NCBI GenBank assembly: GCA_963556695.1
Contig: CAUWAG010000018.1
Location: 5,364,630 to 5,428,629, forward strand
Length of the DNA stretch: 64,000 nt
Reading direction: 5' to 3'
Origin: Anthostomella pinea
Lineage: Eukaryota; Ascomycota; Sordariomycetes; Xylariales; Xylariaceae
Shown in pieces: positions 23,417-34,179 of the stretch (positions are counted from its first letter, which is position 1; the number at the start of each line of letters is the position of its first letter). Below the pieces are notes generated by a model. That model was not told the origin of the DNA. It saw only the letters and a list, made by a program, of their open reading frames with translations, and did no database searches. The position numbers and the translations under genes were made by a program.

Positions 23417-24686
23417 CTTCCCCATTGTATTTTGATCCGATCAAGACAGGTTCGAATCTTGCTGTACAATCTTGTATCAATTGATAAACTTGGAAGGCCA
23501 TTATCCAGTCACAGGCTCCGTTCCATACAAACGAACACAATCTTGCTACGTCAGTGGTCGATAGAACAAGTTCCACGATAGGCCCAGGAGATCATTCGCG
23601 GCCAAAGCACTGGTATGTCCACCAGGTGGCTGTTTTTATGATACTGCAAGTTATGGGTTCGTTACCGGCCGGCTGCGTATTGGATCACGCACGACAGCAA
23701 ACGACAGACTCGTGTACCTCGCCTCCTCTTACATGAGGCTGTCAAAGCTAGCAGCACTCTTCCTCGTACTATTGCCACTGGACAAGGGGCAGGTCGTCGT
23801 TTTTTAAACTAAGTACAGTACACGTAACGCTTGGAAGCTTTGTGTCTCGGGGGTTTGCTCCTGTGATTTTCAACTGAAGCAACTAGGTGGTGAGGGAGAC
23901 ACGGTGGTCGCACACGTTCATAAACGGGAACAGGTCCAAGATCTGTCAGCGCTTGCTTTTGCATGGCTGTGATCGTTAAGGGCATGCTAGTCAAACTCGA
24001 ATGGCACTCCCTTTTTTTTTTTTGGCCGAGTAAGGCTTCCACGTCAATGTCCAATGTCAAGTCCAATGCAACTTCGTATTCTTTCCCCTTGTAGGCCAGA
24101 CTGTCTACGTGGGCAAGTCCGGTGTTGATATGGAGACGTCTCATCGCCCGTGGAAGCACGGAAACACACCTACTACGGGAAACACGTCCAGGGTGTCCCG
24201 ATTTGCCCATCCGGGACTCGTGACATGGCGACATGGCAGGACAGTGGCGGATAAGACTGCTGCCTAAGATGGAGGCGGAGCATATCTGGGACGTCACCTG
24301 TCACGGAAGCGAGCGGTGCAGAGCACCAAGTCGTAGCGAGTGGGACGAATGGTGTTCTTTCTGCCTTCTCGAAGTTCGGTCTCACATGCAGGGCTCAACA
24401 ACTGCCCTGCCACGATCCACGAATGGGGCTTCGTTTTTGATCCTTCGGTTGTACGTCATTGCCTCCTCGCTCCGCCTCACTGCGGCTGCTCAGCCCAAAG
24501 GACTTGCATGTGGATTAACACCACTCTCAAGTCGACCAGTATATGTAAATCTCCCATGCTGCTCAACCTAAACACAGACCGAAGTCCTAAGCGCTGTGAG
24601 AATCCGCAGATCATCTTTCAAGACATCCACAGGAAGGCACCTGTGCATCAAACTACCAAACATCGGCACCCTACAACAATAGGAAG
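23417..24686. other. Intergenic
   Basis: About 1.3 kb of non-coding DNA with a run of 12 T at about 24,010-24,021. A minus-strand open frame (24297-23809) has no recognisable feature. No tRNA gene was found here. Confidence 0.45.
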
Positions 24687-25007
24687 ATGTGCTTTGGAAT
24701 ATGTGCACTGGCCCAGCATAAGGTACGTGTCTGAGCCTAGCTGACTCCCGGGAGTTGTCCGTATTGACCGGCTGACCGTCATCTCCAGTCACCAAGGCCT
24801 GCAGCTGGTTGGGGCCATCTTCACCCCCAACCCGCTGGACCCATCAACTACAACGAGACAGCGCGGAGAAACCAAAGACGAAGCAGACGCGGTGGTTTTG
24901 CCGGGGCTGCCATCATTGGAGGTGACGGGGGTGGAGCAATTGACGGGGGTGGAGGAGGCAGTGGAGGAGGTGATGGAGGCGGAGGAGGTGGCGGAGGAGG
25001 CTGTTGA
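24687..25007 (+). CDS. Tiny glycine-rich protein, MCFG N-terminus and GGGC C-terminus
   Basis: A two-exon gene visible only after splicing. Exon 1 is 24687-24722 (12 codons, MCFGICALAQHK). The intron is 24723-24788 (GTACGT donor, GGCTGACC branch, CTCCAG acceptor, 66 nt). Exon 2 is 24789-25007. The product is 84 residues: a Pro/His segment (GWGHLHPQPAGPINYN), a basic patch (RRNQRRSRRGG), a short hydrophobic FAGAAIIGG, then an almost pure Gly tail with a few Asp and Ser, ending in Cys. Cysteine at position 2 and at the very end would suit lipidation, but that is inference. I recall unnamed short fungal proteins of MCxG...GGGGC layout but know no function. The splice signals are good; transcription is unproven. 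Confidence 0.45.
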
Positions 25008-25228
25008 TGCCGAGCCGGACTGAGAAGAAACCCGGAGAACAAGTGGAGAAAGGACTGTCCACTTGATCGAGCAGTTGCCCGTACTGGCAGAATGGTTCTG
25101 CTCCTGAAATGGGACTTGAGGAGTACATTACATGAGAGATCAGCGCACCAGCCACAACAGTATCAAGCCCAAGCCACAGGCACACAGGCCTGGCGCGTCT
25201 GGTGTGGCTCGCCCTACCAGTGGCACAC

Positions 25229-27163
25229 ATGCACCGTACCAAAACTCTTCACATGCACCTTCGACTCATGAAAGTTTTGTCTTTAACAATGCGGTTCCAC
25301 TCCATGAGTACACCGCGCAACTTGTCCACAGCCATCATACAGTCAACCAGAGCAACCAATCAAGCAAGAATCCGCCTCACTCAAGTCCTGATCCGGAGGA
25401 ACCACTCTCAGGTTCAAACCTCCCCAATTCAAGGAGCGCTATTATCGGCGCGGAAACCTCCTGAGGGCTCATACATAGAGCGCACGTGGTCAGCCGAGAA
25501 GGGTTTCAACATGGAATCGCAGCCAAAGCCAAACCACGGCAAGAGGCCCTTCAAGCAGTCTCACCAGGGCGCCAAGAGGAGCCAGAAGAAAGCCCGAAAG
25601 AGAGAGCGGGATATGAAGAATGGGTCCGCCGAGGAAGTTCTCGGATTCGACGTACGAAGTCTGCTCGACTCACTTAACCAGCCCGAGGAGCATGCCAGTG
25701 GCAATGGGGACGCTGCAAGCGCCGAGGAGACCTTGCCGGAGCAAGGGTCTGAGATCGAAGTTGATGTTGTCGAGCTCGCATCCACGGGGGACGCCTTGGC
25801 GTTGCAGAAGGGATCGAAACGCATATATGTGCTTCCATTCGCTGTTCCTGGTGACACTGTCAAGGTCAAGGTGTATCGCCACCTGAAGGAGGAGCAATAC
25901 ACCGTGGCCGATTTCATTTTCGTGGTCAAGCCGTCAGTTTTGCGGGATGACAGCCGAGTCGGTTGCAAGTACTTCTCTACGTGCTCCGGATGCCAGTTCC
26001 AGATGTTGGATTATGCCGAACAGCTACACTTGAAGAAGAGAATCGTGGAGAAGGCTTTTAAGAACTTCTCCCAACTCCCACCGGAGCTCATTCCCACCAT
26101 TCAAGATACGATAGGCAGCCCTCTGCAATACGGATACCGGACCAAGCTCACCCCTCATTTTGATGGACCTCAGGGCTGGCGCAAGAGCAAAGCACCTTTT
26201 GAGAAGCGGCCTGACATTGGATTTATGCCAAAAGGCAAACGCTCGACGATGGATATTGAGGACTGCCCGATCGGAACCGACGCCGTTCGGATGGGTATGA
26301 AATCGGAGCGCGAAAGAATGGATGTCGAGTTTAACAAGTACTCTCGCGGCGCAACCATCCTCCTCCGTGAGAGCACTGCGCGGACTACTAAAGACGCTTC
26401 ATCCTTGGCCGAACGAGAAACCCCACCCAATGCCGTCAGGGTTGAGACAGATGGCTTCGTCGACCTGAAGACATGCGTGACAGACAACAACGCCACGTCA
26501 ACCGAGTATGTTGGCGATTACGTCTTTCACAACCCAGCCGGTTCCTTCTTCCAGAACAACAACTCCATCCTCCCCGAATTCACCGACTACATCCGGCAAC
26601 ACATCCTTCCCACCTCGCCATCCACACCCATCAAGTACCTCATCGATGCATACTCGGGTTCCGGTCTCTTCACCATCACCTTGTCCGCTCTCTTCCAAGG
26701 CAGCACGGGCATTGATATATCCGACAAGTCCATTGAGTTTGCCCGAAAGAATGCCCAAGCCAACAACCTGCCCGAGTCCCAAGCCAACTTCATTGCTGCC
26801 GATGCAGGAGAACTTTTCAAGAGCGTGATGTACAATGCCGACGAGACCGTCGTCGTTCTGGACCCGCCTCGCAAGGGTTGTGATGCCGACTTCTTGGGTC
26901 AGCTGCTGAGATTTGGGCCCAAGAGGGTTGTCTACGTTAGCTGTAACGTGCATACACAGGCCAGAGACATCGGCGTCCTGGTCAGAGGAGAGGCTGGGAA
27001 TGCAGAAGGGAAGATTGATGGCCCGTCTGGCACGAGGTACGAGATGGAGAGTCTTCGAGGATTCGATTTCTTTCCGCAGACTGGACACGTCGAGGGCGTT
27101 GCCGTGCTGAATCGGGTTGAGGCCCCCGAAATCGGTGCCTCCGTAGAGAAGGTGGCCGAGTAG
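25229..27163 (+). CDS. TRM2: tRNA (uracil-5-)-methyltransferase Trm2 (TrmA/RlmD family)
   Basis: Intronless. Domains from the ATG at 25511: a Lys/Arg-rich N-terminus; a TRAM domain (IEVDVVELASTGDALALQKG ... PGDTVKVKVYR); Cys cluster CKYFSTCSGCQFQML; SAM-binding motif LIDAYSGSGLFTITLSALF; DPPRKGCD; and the catalytic nucleophile Cys in VVYVSCNVHTQARD, followed by DFFPQTGHVEGVAVL. It makes 5-methyluridine at position 54 of the tRNA T-loop. Start choice is open: ATG 25511 has a good CAACATGG context and gives 550 residues. ATG 25229 gives 644 residues and adds a stretch around 25,289-25,450 with almost no acidic residues and many Arg/Ser/Thr, like a mitochondrial presequence. Confidence 0.92.
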   Translation: MHRTKTLHMHLRLMKVLSLTMRFHSMSTPRNLSTAIIQSTRATNQARIRLTQVLIRRNHSQVQTSPIQGALLSARKPPEGSYIERTWSAEKGFNMESQPKPNHGKRPFKQSHQGAKRSQKKARKRERDMKNGSAEEVLGFDVRSLLDSLNQPEEHASGNGDAASAEETLPEQGSEIEVDVVELASTGDALALQKGSKRIYVLPFAVPGDTVKVKVYRHLKEEQYTVADFIFVVKPSVLRDDSRVGCKYFSTCSGCQFQMLDYAEQLHLKKRIVEKAFKNFSQLPPELIPTIQDTIGSPLQYGYRTKLTPHFDGPQGWRKSKAPFEKRPDIGFMPKGKRSTMDIEDCPIGTDAVRMGMKSERERMDVEFNKYSRGATILLRESTARTTKDASSLAERETPPNAVRVETDGFVDLKTCVTDNNATSTEYVGDYVFHNPAGSFFQNNNSILPEFTDYIRQHILPTSPSTPIKYLIDAYSGSGLFTITLSALFQGSTGIDISDKSIEFARKNAQANNLPESQANFIAADAGELFKSVMYNADETVVVLDPPRKGCDADFLGQLLRFGPKRVVYVSCNVHTQARDIGVLVRGEAGNAEGKIDGPSGTRYEMESLRGFDFFPQTGHVEGVAVLNRVEAPEIGASVEKVAE

Positions 27164-27483
27164 GCTGACGAGATCGTGCATGCGTTCAGATACTGTAACT
27201 CATGCGTACTATATATGAAGGCCTGTTCTGTTGCTTTGTACACTGTAATCGTCTGTATTTAATGGCGACCTAACCGGGTAGCATATCTGGGAACGCTACC
27301 GGGGAATTCAGACTAGACTGAAATGGAGGGTGTGTGACGGGGAGAAGCTGCTCATAGAGCTTGTATAAAAGGGGTCCCAATAATGGGCTGAATGTTCCAT
27401 TACCAAATACTTCATCTCGTGTTGTTGCCGCCTATAATGACCCTCAACCTTCCCAGACAAGAGGTTGGAGAAGTCACAAAATC
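27164..27483. other. Intergenic, convergent 3' ends
   Basis: About 320 bp between the TRM2 and She4-like stops. Nothing is visible beyond AT-rich terminator-like sequence. Confidence 0.5.
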
Positions 27484-29695
27484 CTACGTTTCCTCTTCGA
27501 GAAGGACCTTCAGTGCCTGTATAGTCACCTCTACAACCTCGGCCCTGCGGCTCTTTCTCGCACACTCCTTGAGCACTTCTACTCCATCATTCTCCCGCAT
27601 TTCCTTGCGTGCCATCTTGCCAGCCTCGCCTTCACACGAGACCATGTTGAAAACGACAACGACGCCTCGGTGCCGCAAGTCCTCGGTTTCCTCGCTGCAC
27701 ATGCCGAGCACGACCTCCACTCCTCGCTTTCTCTTCACAATACCTTTCACGACAGCCTCGTACGCTGTCAAAGACGCCAGCCCACCTCCAGCGGCACTGC
27801 GTGTCCCTTCGTCCTCAGCGTCGGCAAGCGCTAAAAGAATATGCAGCCGATTGGCCGCCTGCGGAGTGTCGGCTGCATATAGTGCAATGCCCTCTACGCA
27901 TTGTACCAGATTGCAGATCAGTTCCACGGCGGCTTTAGAGACCAGATGGTTGGATGATAGTAGTTGCTCCTCGATCTCCGGCCATGAAGTGCGGATGATC
28001 GTCGTTCGCGTGTCATCGTCTGTTGACGCGAGGTTGGTGAGAGCCATCAGGGCTTCGAAGGTCGGTAGCAGGTCGCGCGTGTCAGCGGCAGGATCTGGAG
28101 GCAGTATGGACGTCAGTGGGCGAATAGCAGTATTCTGCGGCCGGGCACGCGTGCCCCCAAAGACCAGGGCTGGGTTTGTGCTGATTAGTATGCGGGCAAG
28201 TGCCTGCGCTGCGCTGCGTTTCGCCTGCATTTCGGTGTCTGGCAATGCTGTCCATGCCGCAACCATCAGATTAACAGCGCCTTGCTGGGCGAGCTGGCCC
28301 CTGAGGCTGGTAGTGACCGACAGAGCGAAGATAATGGATATGATGATCGAGAGGGATGCCACAGAGCCGTGCCTACTGTGCGTCACCAAGACCGGCACAA
28401 TACCGGCGTCAAAGACTAGCTTACACCGTTGCGAGACGTGTTCGTTGTCGTTGAGCGGGTTGGTTGGCGCGAGCTTGCCGGCTGCGTTCGCATAAGCCTT
28501 GAGCTGGCTCATCTTCTTCTCCTCGTCCGTCTGGGCCGGTTGGTAGCGAGTAAGGTTCATGAAGATGCTCAGGGCGCCATACGTAAGAGGTGACTTTGCT
28601 GGAGCATCACCGAGAACCTTTACAAGAGTTTTCAAAAGCTGCTTGCTGTGGGCAACCTCTTCCTTAATCGCGGGTTGAATGGTAGCGTAAGCGAGACCTT
28701 CTACCGAATGTCGCTTGCCATTATCGGGATCTGTAAGCAGCATCGTGGTGAATTTCCTGGTAAGGTCCTCGATGCTCGTGTTCGCCGCTTGGATCCTGTT
28801 GTCGGTGCCTTCTTTCGTCTGCGGTGTCGACGGTACTGCCTGAACCCACCTGGTCAGCCCTGCGCGTCACTGCGCCAAATCACTGCCACTGTAAATGTTC
28901 GAAAGCAGGCGGTGATGCGAGCGGAAGCTTCAAGGTGCCTACCCTCAGTTTTGCCAAGATGACCGCGGCCAGATGCTGGACTGCCTCGGAGTGTCTTCGC
29001 ATTGCGATGGAACCCTGGGTGGCATGGAGGTCGGGGTCTGCTGAATGTATGGCCTTTGACAGCTCCTCGGGATCCTGGTCGACGACCTCCTCCAGCCAAT
29101 CACTGCAGTACTTCTGGATAGCCTCCCGACATTGCGAGTTCATAGACGCCGCATTCAGCATCTCCAAACAAGCCGTCTCGACCTTGCGGCTCTTCCACTT
29201 TCTCCTCATCAGGGAGTCGAGGCTAGGCAAGAAGCCCTCGCTCAGAAACATCTTGGCCGTCATGTCTGGAGCAACGGGGAAGATGGCGGCCGCCACACAG
29301 AAGGCGACGATGTAGTCATCGTATGTGCCCCTCTTGATGCGGTCGAAGAAGAAATTCCGGAGAGCGCTGGATCCCCCGTCGCCAGCGGCCTTGAGGTAGG
29401 CCGAGGCGGTCAGAACGGCATGGCCTCGAACCATATCGGCCTGCCTCATGTCGAGATAACTCATAATGGTGTCGACACAAACGTCGTCAATGACGTTGCA
29501 GATGGAGCTGTCCTTGTTGGCGGTGGCAGCGTCGTCGTTCAGTAGCTTGGTCAGCCGATCGAAAGCTTGACAGGTCTCATCGTCTTCCTGGCCGCCCTCC
29601 ATGAGTCGAGCAAGAATGAGGCGAGCCTGATCTGTGCTGTCCAGCTTGGCCATCTCGGCCGGGTTCGAAGTGAGGTGAATGGGCTGCTCGTCCAT
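27484..29695 (-). CDS. she4: UNC-45/Cro1/She4-family myosin chaperone
   Basis: Two exons, 29695-28943 and 28839-27484, with a 103-nt intron (GTAGGC donor, TTCAG acceptor); 702 residues. The protein is all-helical with Armadillo-like character. The N-terminal half (FLSEGFLPSLDSLMRRKWKS, ACLEMLNAASMNSQCREAIQ, HLAAVILAKLR) matches the UNC-45/Cro1/She4 central domain. The C-terminal half has ARM-like repeats such as LLPTFEALMALTNLASTDDD, AAVELICNLVQCVEGIALYA and RLHILLALADAEDEGTRSAA. Fungal She4/Cro1 fold and stabilise myosin motor domains, affecting endocytosis, actin polarity and, in some fungi, hyphal growth. ATG 29695 follows an upstream in-frame TTG. The gene is divergent from TFB4. Confidence 0.87.
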
Positions 29696-30644
29696 GACGG
29701 GCAAGTTGTTGGCGTCAAGGCGTGCGTATAGATGTATAAGGTACGTAGCTAGAATGAGACCACAGCTAGGCTGAGAGCCAAGGTGGTCCCTGAGGCAGTT
29801 GGGGCGCGGGGGACGACGTGTCTTGCTCGGGATGCTGTGCTAAACTGACACTCTAATAAGAGAGGTAGCGCGAGCTGGTTCTACACCTTGACGGGAGCGT
29901 AACGGAGACGCCAGAAAGCTGGCGACAAGCTGGCGGGATGCCACCTCAGTGAGCAATGTAGCGTGCCAGGGCTTGTCACGAGCTGTCAACTCCAATCACG
30001 GTGTCCTTCTGAACCCAAATAAAACAGTATTGTGCTGTGCTGGCTGATCGATATCAGATGGCGCTCTGAGATGGTAGGCTGAGAGAAATCAATCGAAGCT
30101 GTAGAAGAGAAAAGTCAAATGGGAGTTGAAGCTATCATGACCTCCAGCTACCCCGCCAAAGAACCCCCCGGGCCACCTGCCAGAAGCACTGGACCGCTTG
30201 CCGAAAGCTGGCCTTACCGGTAGTGGAGTGGACAGCACAGCCCTGAGCAGGGACGCTGCAACCAATGACGTCGATCTCCCAAATTAGGTAGGTCTTTAGG
30301 TATGTATTTAGGTACCTACACTAGGCGACGCGCTCGCGTTCAAGGTCCACACCCGTCTTCCCGGTCAAGGTATTGCAGTGGCAGGAGCTTCGTTCATGCC
30401 TCTTTACCCCGAACCAACAAATGCTTCATGACCATTGGGAGGCATTCCAACGTACTTATCCAAATCACTCGAGGCGATATTACCACCGGCCAATCGAGAA
30501 TACCGAACAAAAAGCACCAAGCGACACGATACCCGAGACCGCCGAGCCTCCTTCCCTGGCTGCATGGGTGGACGGATCGGTGTCTGTAGAGCATGATATC
30601 CTCCAACTCATGATACTGTCCAACAACGCGGCCCAGACAACACG
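29696..30644. other. Divergent promoter region, she4 / TFB4
   Basis: About 950 bp with a long run of TAGGTA motifs at 30,284-30,320, close upstream of TFB4. Small open frames at 30,302-30,660 overlap the TFB4 leader and have no signature. Confidence 0.5.
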
Positions 30645-31754
30645 ATGAATCACATTGACGCATCAGAGCACTACGACGAGAGTGCCTTCACCGGCCAAAC
30701 ACCCTCGCTTCTCACCATCATAATCGATACCAACCCTCGCGCCTGGGCCGCGCTCAACGACACTCTACCCATATCCAAGGCCATCGCCAACATCCTGGTC
30801 TTCGTCAACGCCCATCTCGCCTTCGGCAACGATAACCAGGTCGCTGTACTTGCTGCCCACACCAACAGGGCCGTATGGCTCTATCCCAAGTCGCCCAACC
30901 CGGACAGCGTGGCTGGACCTGATAGCCAAGATGTCGAGATGACCGGCGTCGATGGTCGGCCGTCACACCCAGAGTTGGGCACCTCGGCCAACAAGTATCC
31001 CCAGTTCGCCCAGATCGAGACCTCTATCCTGACCTCACTGCGCTCGCTCATCGACAACACGACCACGTTCGACCTGAAACCGACCACCCTCATATCTGGC
31101 GCCCTGACCATTGCCCTCTCCTACATCCACAAGACCTCACTCGCCTTTGAGCCGTCCAAGACCTCCAAGGACCCGGCCAACCCGACCACAGCACCCTCTG
31201 CTACGCTCGCCGCTCCGACATTACATGCCCGCATCCTTGTACTGTCGGTCTCCGACTCCGAGCCGGCTCAGTACATCCCCACCATGAATGCAGTGTTCGC
31301 CGCCTCGCACGCCCGCATACATCTCGACACCATATCTCTCCACGGCATGCCAACCTTTTTGCAGCAGGCCGCTTTCATCACGGGTGGGACGTTTCTCTCC
31401 GCCGCGTCCAACCCGCGGGGCCTACTCTCGTTCCTTATGTTCGGATTTCTTGCCGATGCTGAGGCACGTCGGTCTCTGATCACACCCACTCAAGATTCGG
31501 TCGATTTCCGAGCAGCTTGCTTCTGCCATCGCAACGTCGTCGACACGGGGTTCGTCTGCAGCATATGTCTCAGTATCTTCTGTGAGGTACCTGAGAATGC
31601 TGAGTGTCTGACCTGTGGCACGAAGCTGGCGTTGGGAAGCTACGGAGCCAAGCCAGCTGTTATACCGCGCAAAAAGAAAAAGAAGAAGCGCATCAATGGT
31701 ATCAATGGTAGGGAAGAGACGGGCAGCGCGACGGGGACGCCCGTGCCTGCGTGA
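30645..31754 (+). CDS. TFB4: General transcription/DNA repair factor IIH subunit Tfb4 (p34)
   Basis: Intronless, 369 residues. A von Willebrand A-like domain starts at about residue 20 (PSLLTIIIDTNPRAWAAL, ISKAIANILVFVNAHLAFGN, NQVAVLAAHTNRAVWLYP) and continues through ILVLSVSDSEPAQYIPTMNA and GMPTFLQQAAFITGGTFLSA. A C4-type zinc finger near residues 293-330 shows CFCHRNVVDTGFVCSICLSI ... CLTCGTKL. The basic tail has a KKKKKK-like run and probably acts in nuclear import. Tfb4 binds Ssl1/p44 inside the TFIIH core, serving RNA polymerase II initiation and nucleotide excision repair. Confidence 0.93.
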   Translation: MNHIDASEHYDESAFTGQTPSLLTIIIDTNPRAWAALNDTLPISKAIANILVFVNAHLAFGNDNQVAVLAAHTNRAVWLYPKSPNPDSVAGPDSQDVEMTGVDGRPSHPELGTSANKYPQFAQIETSILTSLRSLIDNTTTFDLKPTTLISGALTIALSYIHKTSLAFEPSKTSKDPANPTTAPSATLAAPTLHARILVLSVSDSEPAQYIPTMNAVFAASHARIHLDTISLHGMPTFLQQAAFITGGTFLSAASNPRGLLSFLMFGFLADAEARRSLITPTQDSVDFRAACFCHRNVVDTGFVCSICLSIFCEVPENAECLTCGTKLALGSYGAKPAVIPRKKKKKKRINGINGREETGSATGTPVPA

Positions 31755-32244
31755 GCTATCTATCTAGGTAGCTGACATGGGCAGCTACCTGTAGCTTTGA
31801 GAGGATACAGGTATCGTAGTTGGGAAGAGGCACGTATGGCGAATCACAATGCCACGGGGTTTTCAACGGCACAACCACCAAGTAGCTGCTCAAATATCAA
31901 ACATCAAGTCTTCCTTGGCCATATATCATCTGGGATATACCGTTCGGGACATGCTACCCACCTGGGGTAGGTACACAGGGTTGATAATCTATCCAGGAGA
32001 CGTAAGCCGATGATGCTGACCAGAGGCTTAAACCACTTCGCATTCATCAGCACGGGGGACATCATCAAGTAGTGTAGGATAGGAATTACTTGGCGTTGCG
32101 CCTATCTACCTTAGGTAGGTAGGTATCTAAGGGGGTATCTAAAGGGAGTTATGGTTCGTAGGATAAGAGTTTCAAGACCCATCATGGGTTCCCTCTGAAA
32201 GCACCGCGATTTTGACTCAATGTGCAACGCAAACCCCGTCCGTA
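31755..32244. other. Intergenic, convergent 3' ends
   Basis: About 490 bp between the TFB4 and taspase stops. TAGGTA islands occur at 31,765-31,771 and 32,104-32,130. No gene is seen. Confidence 0.5.
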
Positions 32245-34179
32245 TCAGACGTCAATCTTGAGAGCGCCCTGAGCAATGCCGTTGCCCCCCTCAATAATGC
32301 GGGACATGACGCAGGCCGGATCCCGGTCGTTGGAGCCCATCGACGCCAATGCGAACGAGTCTGTATTGTGCGCAAAGTACAGGTAAAAACCCCGAGGACC
32401 CTTCTTGACCGCCATGACCCCGATTGCGCCCGCCGAGCACGAATTCTTGACGCCCGGATGTTCCTGGAAGTCGTTGAAGACGAAGCTCTCCAACACCTCG
32501 CGCTCGTCGGGCTCCTCGACATCCTGCCCGCCAGGGCCACGGCGTGTCTGGTGGTAGATGCGCTCTGCGCACTTTTGCGACGCCATGGTGGTCGCCATAT
32601 GTTCGCCTGTCCCGCTGGTCACGGCCGCCACCGAGACGCCGTCCCTGTCCTTAGAGTCGGGTGGGATCACGGCGGTTCCGATGCCTACCAGAGCCGCCGG
32701 TCCGACGCGACCTCGGTGCTTCATGCCGATGCCCCCCGAGGACGAGCCCGCCGCAAGATGGCCTTGTTGGTCAATAGCAATAGCCCCCACGGTGTCGGTG
32801 ATGCTATCGCTCTTCTCCGCATCGTTGCTCTGTGCCGAGGCGAACCGCTGTCGCTTGGATGATACCGTCGTCATCACCTTGGAACCTAGGAAACTCAGGG
32901 GACTGCGACTGGTATCGGGTGTGCCCCGCGCCGAAGGCTGCGAGGTGAGCCCCGTTCCGGGTGACATGGGCGATCGAGGCATTTGCGGCGTGCTGCGCCA
33001 GGAAGGCGAACTGGTGGCGGGCGAATCCGGCTGTCCTTCGTTCCACGTTCCCATCAAGATAGCACTGGTATGTTCTCGCCGTGCTGGCTCAACATCCTCG
33101 CTACTGGTGACTGTGACTGTGGCTGTAGGGCCCTTGCCTTCAGCCCGCCTCAGATCTTCCTGCCATCTGACATAACGGTCACGGGCGTTCTTCGAAACCA
33201 GCCATTCGTTCGGGACAAGCGCCATTCCCGATTCCCACGCAAAGTCCTTGGCGCCGTTGGCGACGAGGAGGTTCGGAGGGACGCGTCGTAACGAGAGCGG
33301 CTTGTTGCTGCTTTCCAAGATGGTCTTGGCGAGGCTGATTGGGTTCTTGATATCTGAGCAACGAGGAATTAGACAAGGCCGCGCAGGGGCGTTTGGGCAA
33401 ATGGAAGGGTCCCCGAGAGGTGGGGAGCTCTTTTACTCTACTATGCCGGTGCCCACTCCACACATTGAGGGCCTGGAGCGAACTTACTGGGTACGGCACC
33501 ACAAGCACCACTTCGTCCTAGATGGTCGACCAGGGTAGCATCACATTCGACAGTACCGTCGATCGCCAGGTTGCTTCCGTAACCGGCATTGGTGATCTCC
33601 TTGTCTTCGAGGACCTTGATGGCGGCCTCGACAGCATCAACGGCCGTATGGCCCCCCTTTAGAAGCCTCATGCTCACACGCGCAGCCCTATCGACATTAG
33701 CATGATGCCGTGATCATTTTGAGTGGTGGGTATCAAAGGGCTGGTACTCACTCGCGGCAAGCTTCGAGGTGGACCCTCTCGTTGGCGGTGCTGTGATACC
33801 CAGCCCCTGCGTGGATGAAGACGGCAGACACCGGAGCCTTTTTTCGCTTCTTTGACCGGTCTACCGTCCCATCTATCGACAAGGCGTCGTCCCCGTCCAG
33901 GTGTTCAGGGGAGCCCCAATCATCCCAGACCTCACTGTTCCCATCGCTGTCTCCATCTTTGGCAGAGTCGCACGGCTCGTCGTCGTCCATGTCGGGAGGG
34001 GGATAGTCGGGTGCTGCAATGGGCTCGTGGTCGTCTTCGGATTTCCTCTTGCCCAGGAACGACCGAACTTGATGTATGTATGCCCTTACAGAGGTCGGGC
34101 CATTGGTTTGCGGCTGGGCCCCTCTCGATTGCGCAAACCCCCTTGATTGCAACGATTGTGCTGGTTTCATTGACCTCAT
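32245..34179 (-). CDS. Taspase-type threonine aspartase (asparaginase 2 family, Ntn hydrolase)
   Basis: Three exons, 34179-33752, 33687-33488 and 33353-32245; introns of 64 and 134 nt; 578 residues. The Ntn core begins at VSAVFIHAGAGYHSTANE (about residue 118) and continues ACREAARVSMRLLKGGHTAV, NAGYGSNLAIDGTVECDA and GAVPNIKNPISLAKTILES. The autocleavage site and nucleophile is Thr in SDSITDTVGAIAIDQQGHLA, followed by SSGGIGMKHRGRVGPAALVG, the substrate-binding Arg/Gly block, and TSGTGEHM. Taspases cleave protein substrates after Asp, while related enzymes hydrolyse asparagine or isoaspartyl bonds. Two unusual parts are the ~117-residue acidic/Arg-rich N-terminal extension and a Ser/Pro-rich loop of about 120 residues just before the nucleophile. 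Confidence 0.85.

Noticed and set aside
23440..23470. GGTTCGAATC, resembling a tRNA T-loop (B box)
   Set aside because: No matching A box, acceptor stem or anticodon arm is found upstream.
24848..25042. Minus-strand polyproline frame
   Set aside because: It is the antisense of the glycine tail of the small plus-strand gene, which has good splice signals.
27392..28495. 367-codon plus-strand frame rich in Ser/Arg
   Set aside because: It is antisense to the UNC-45/She4-like gene, whose helical repeats are convincing.
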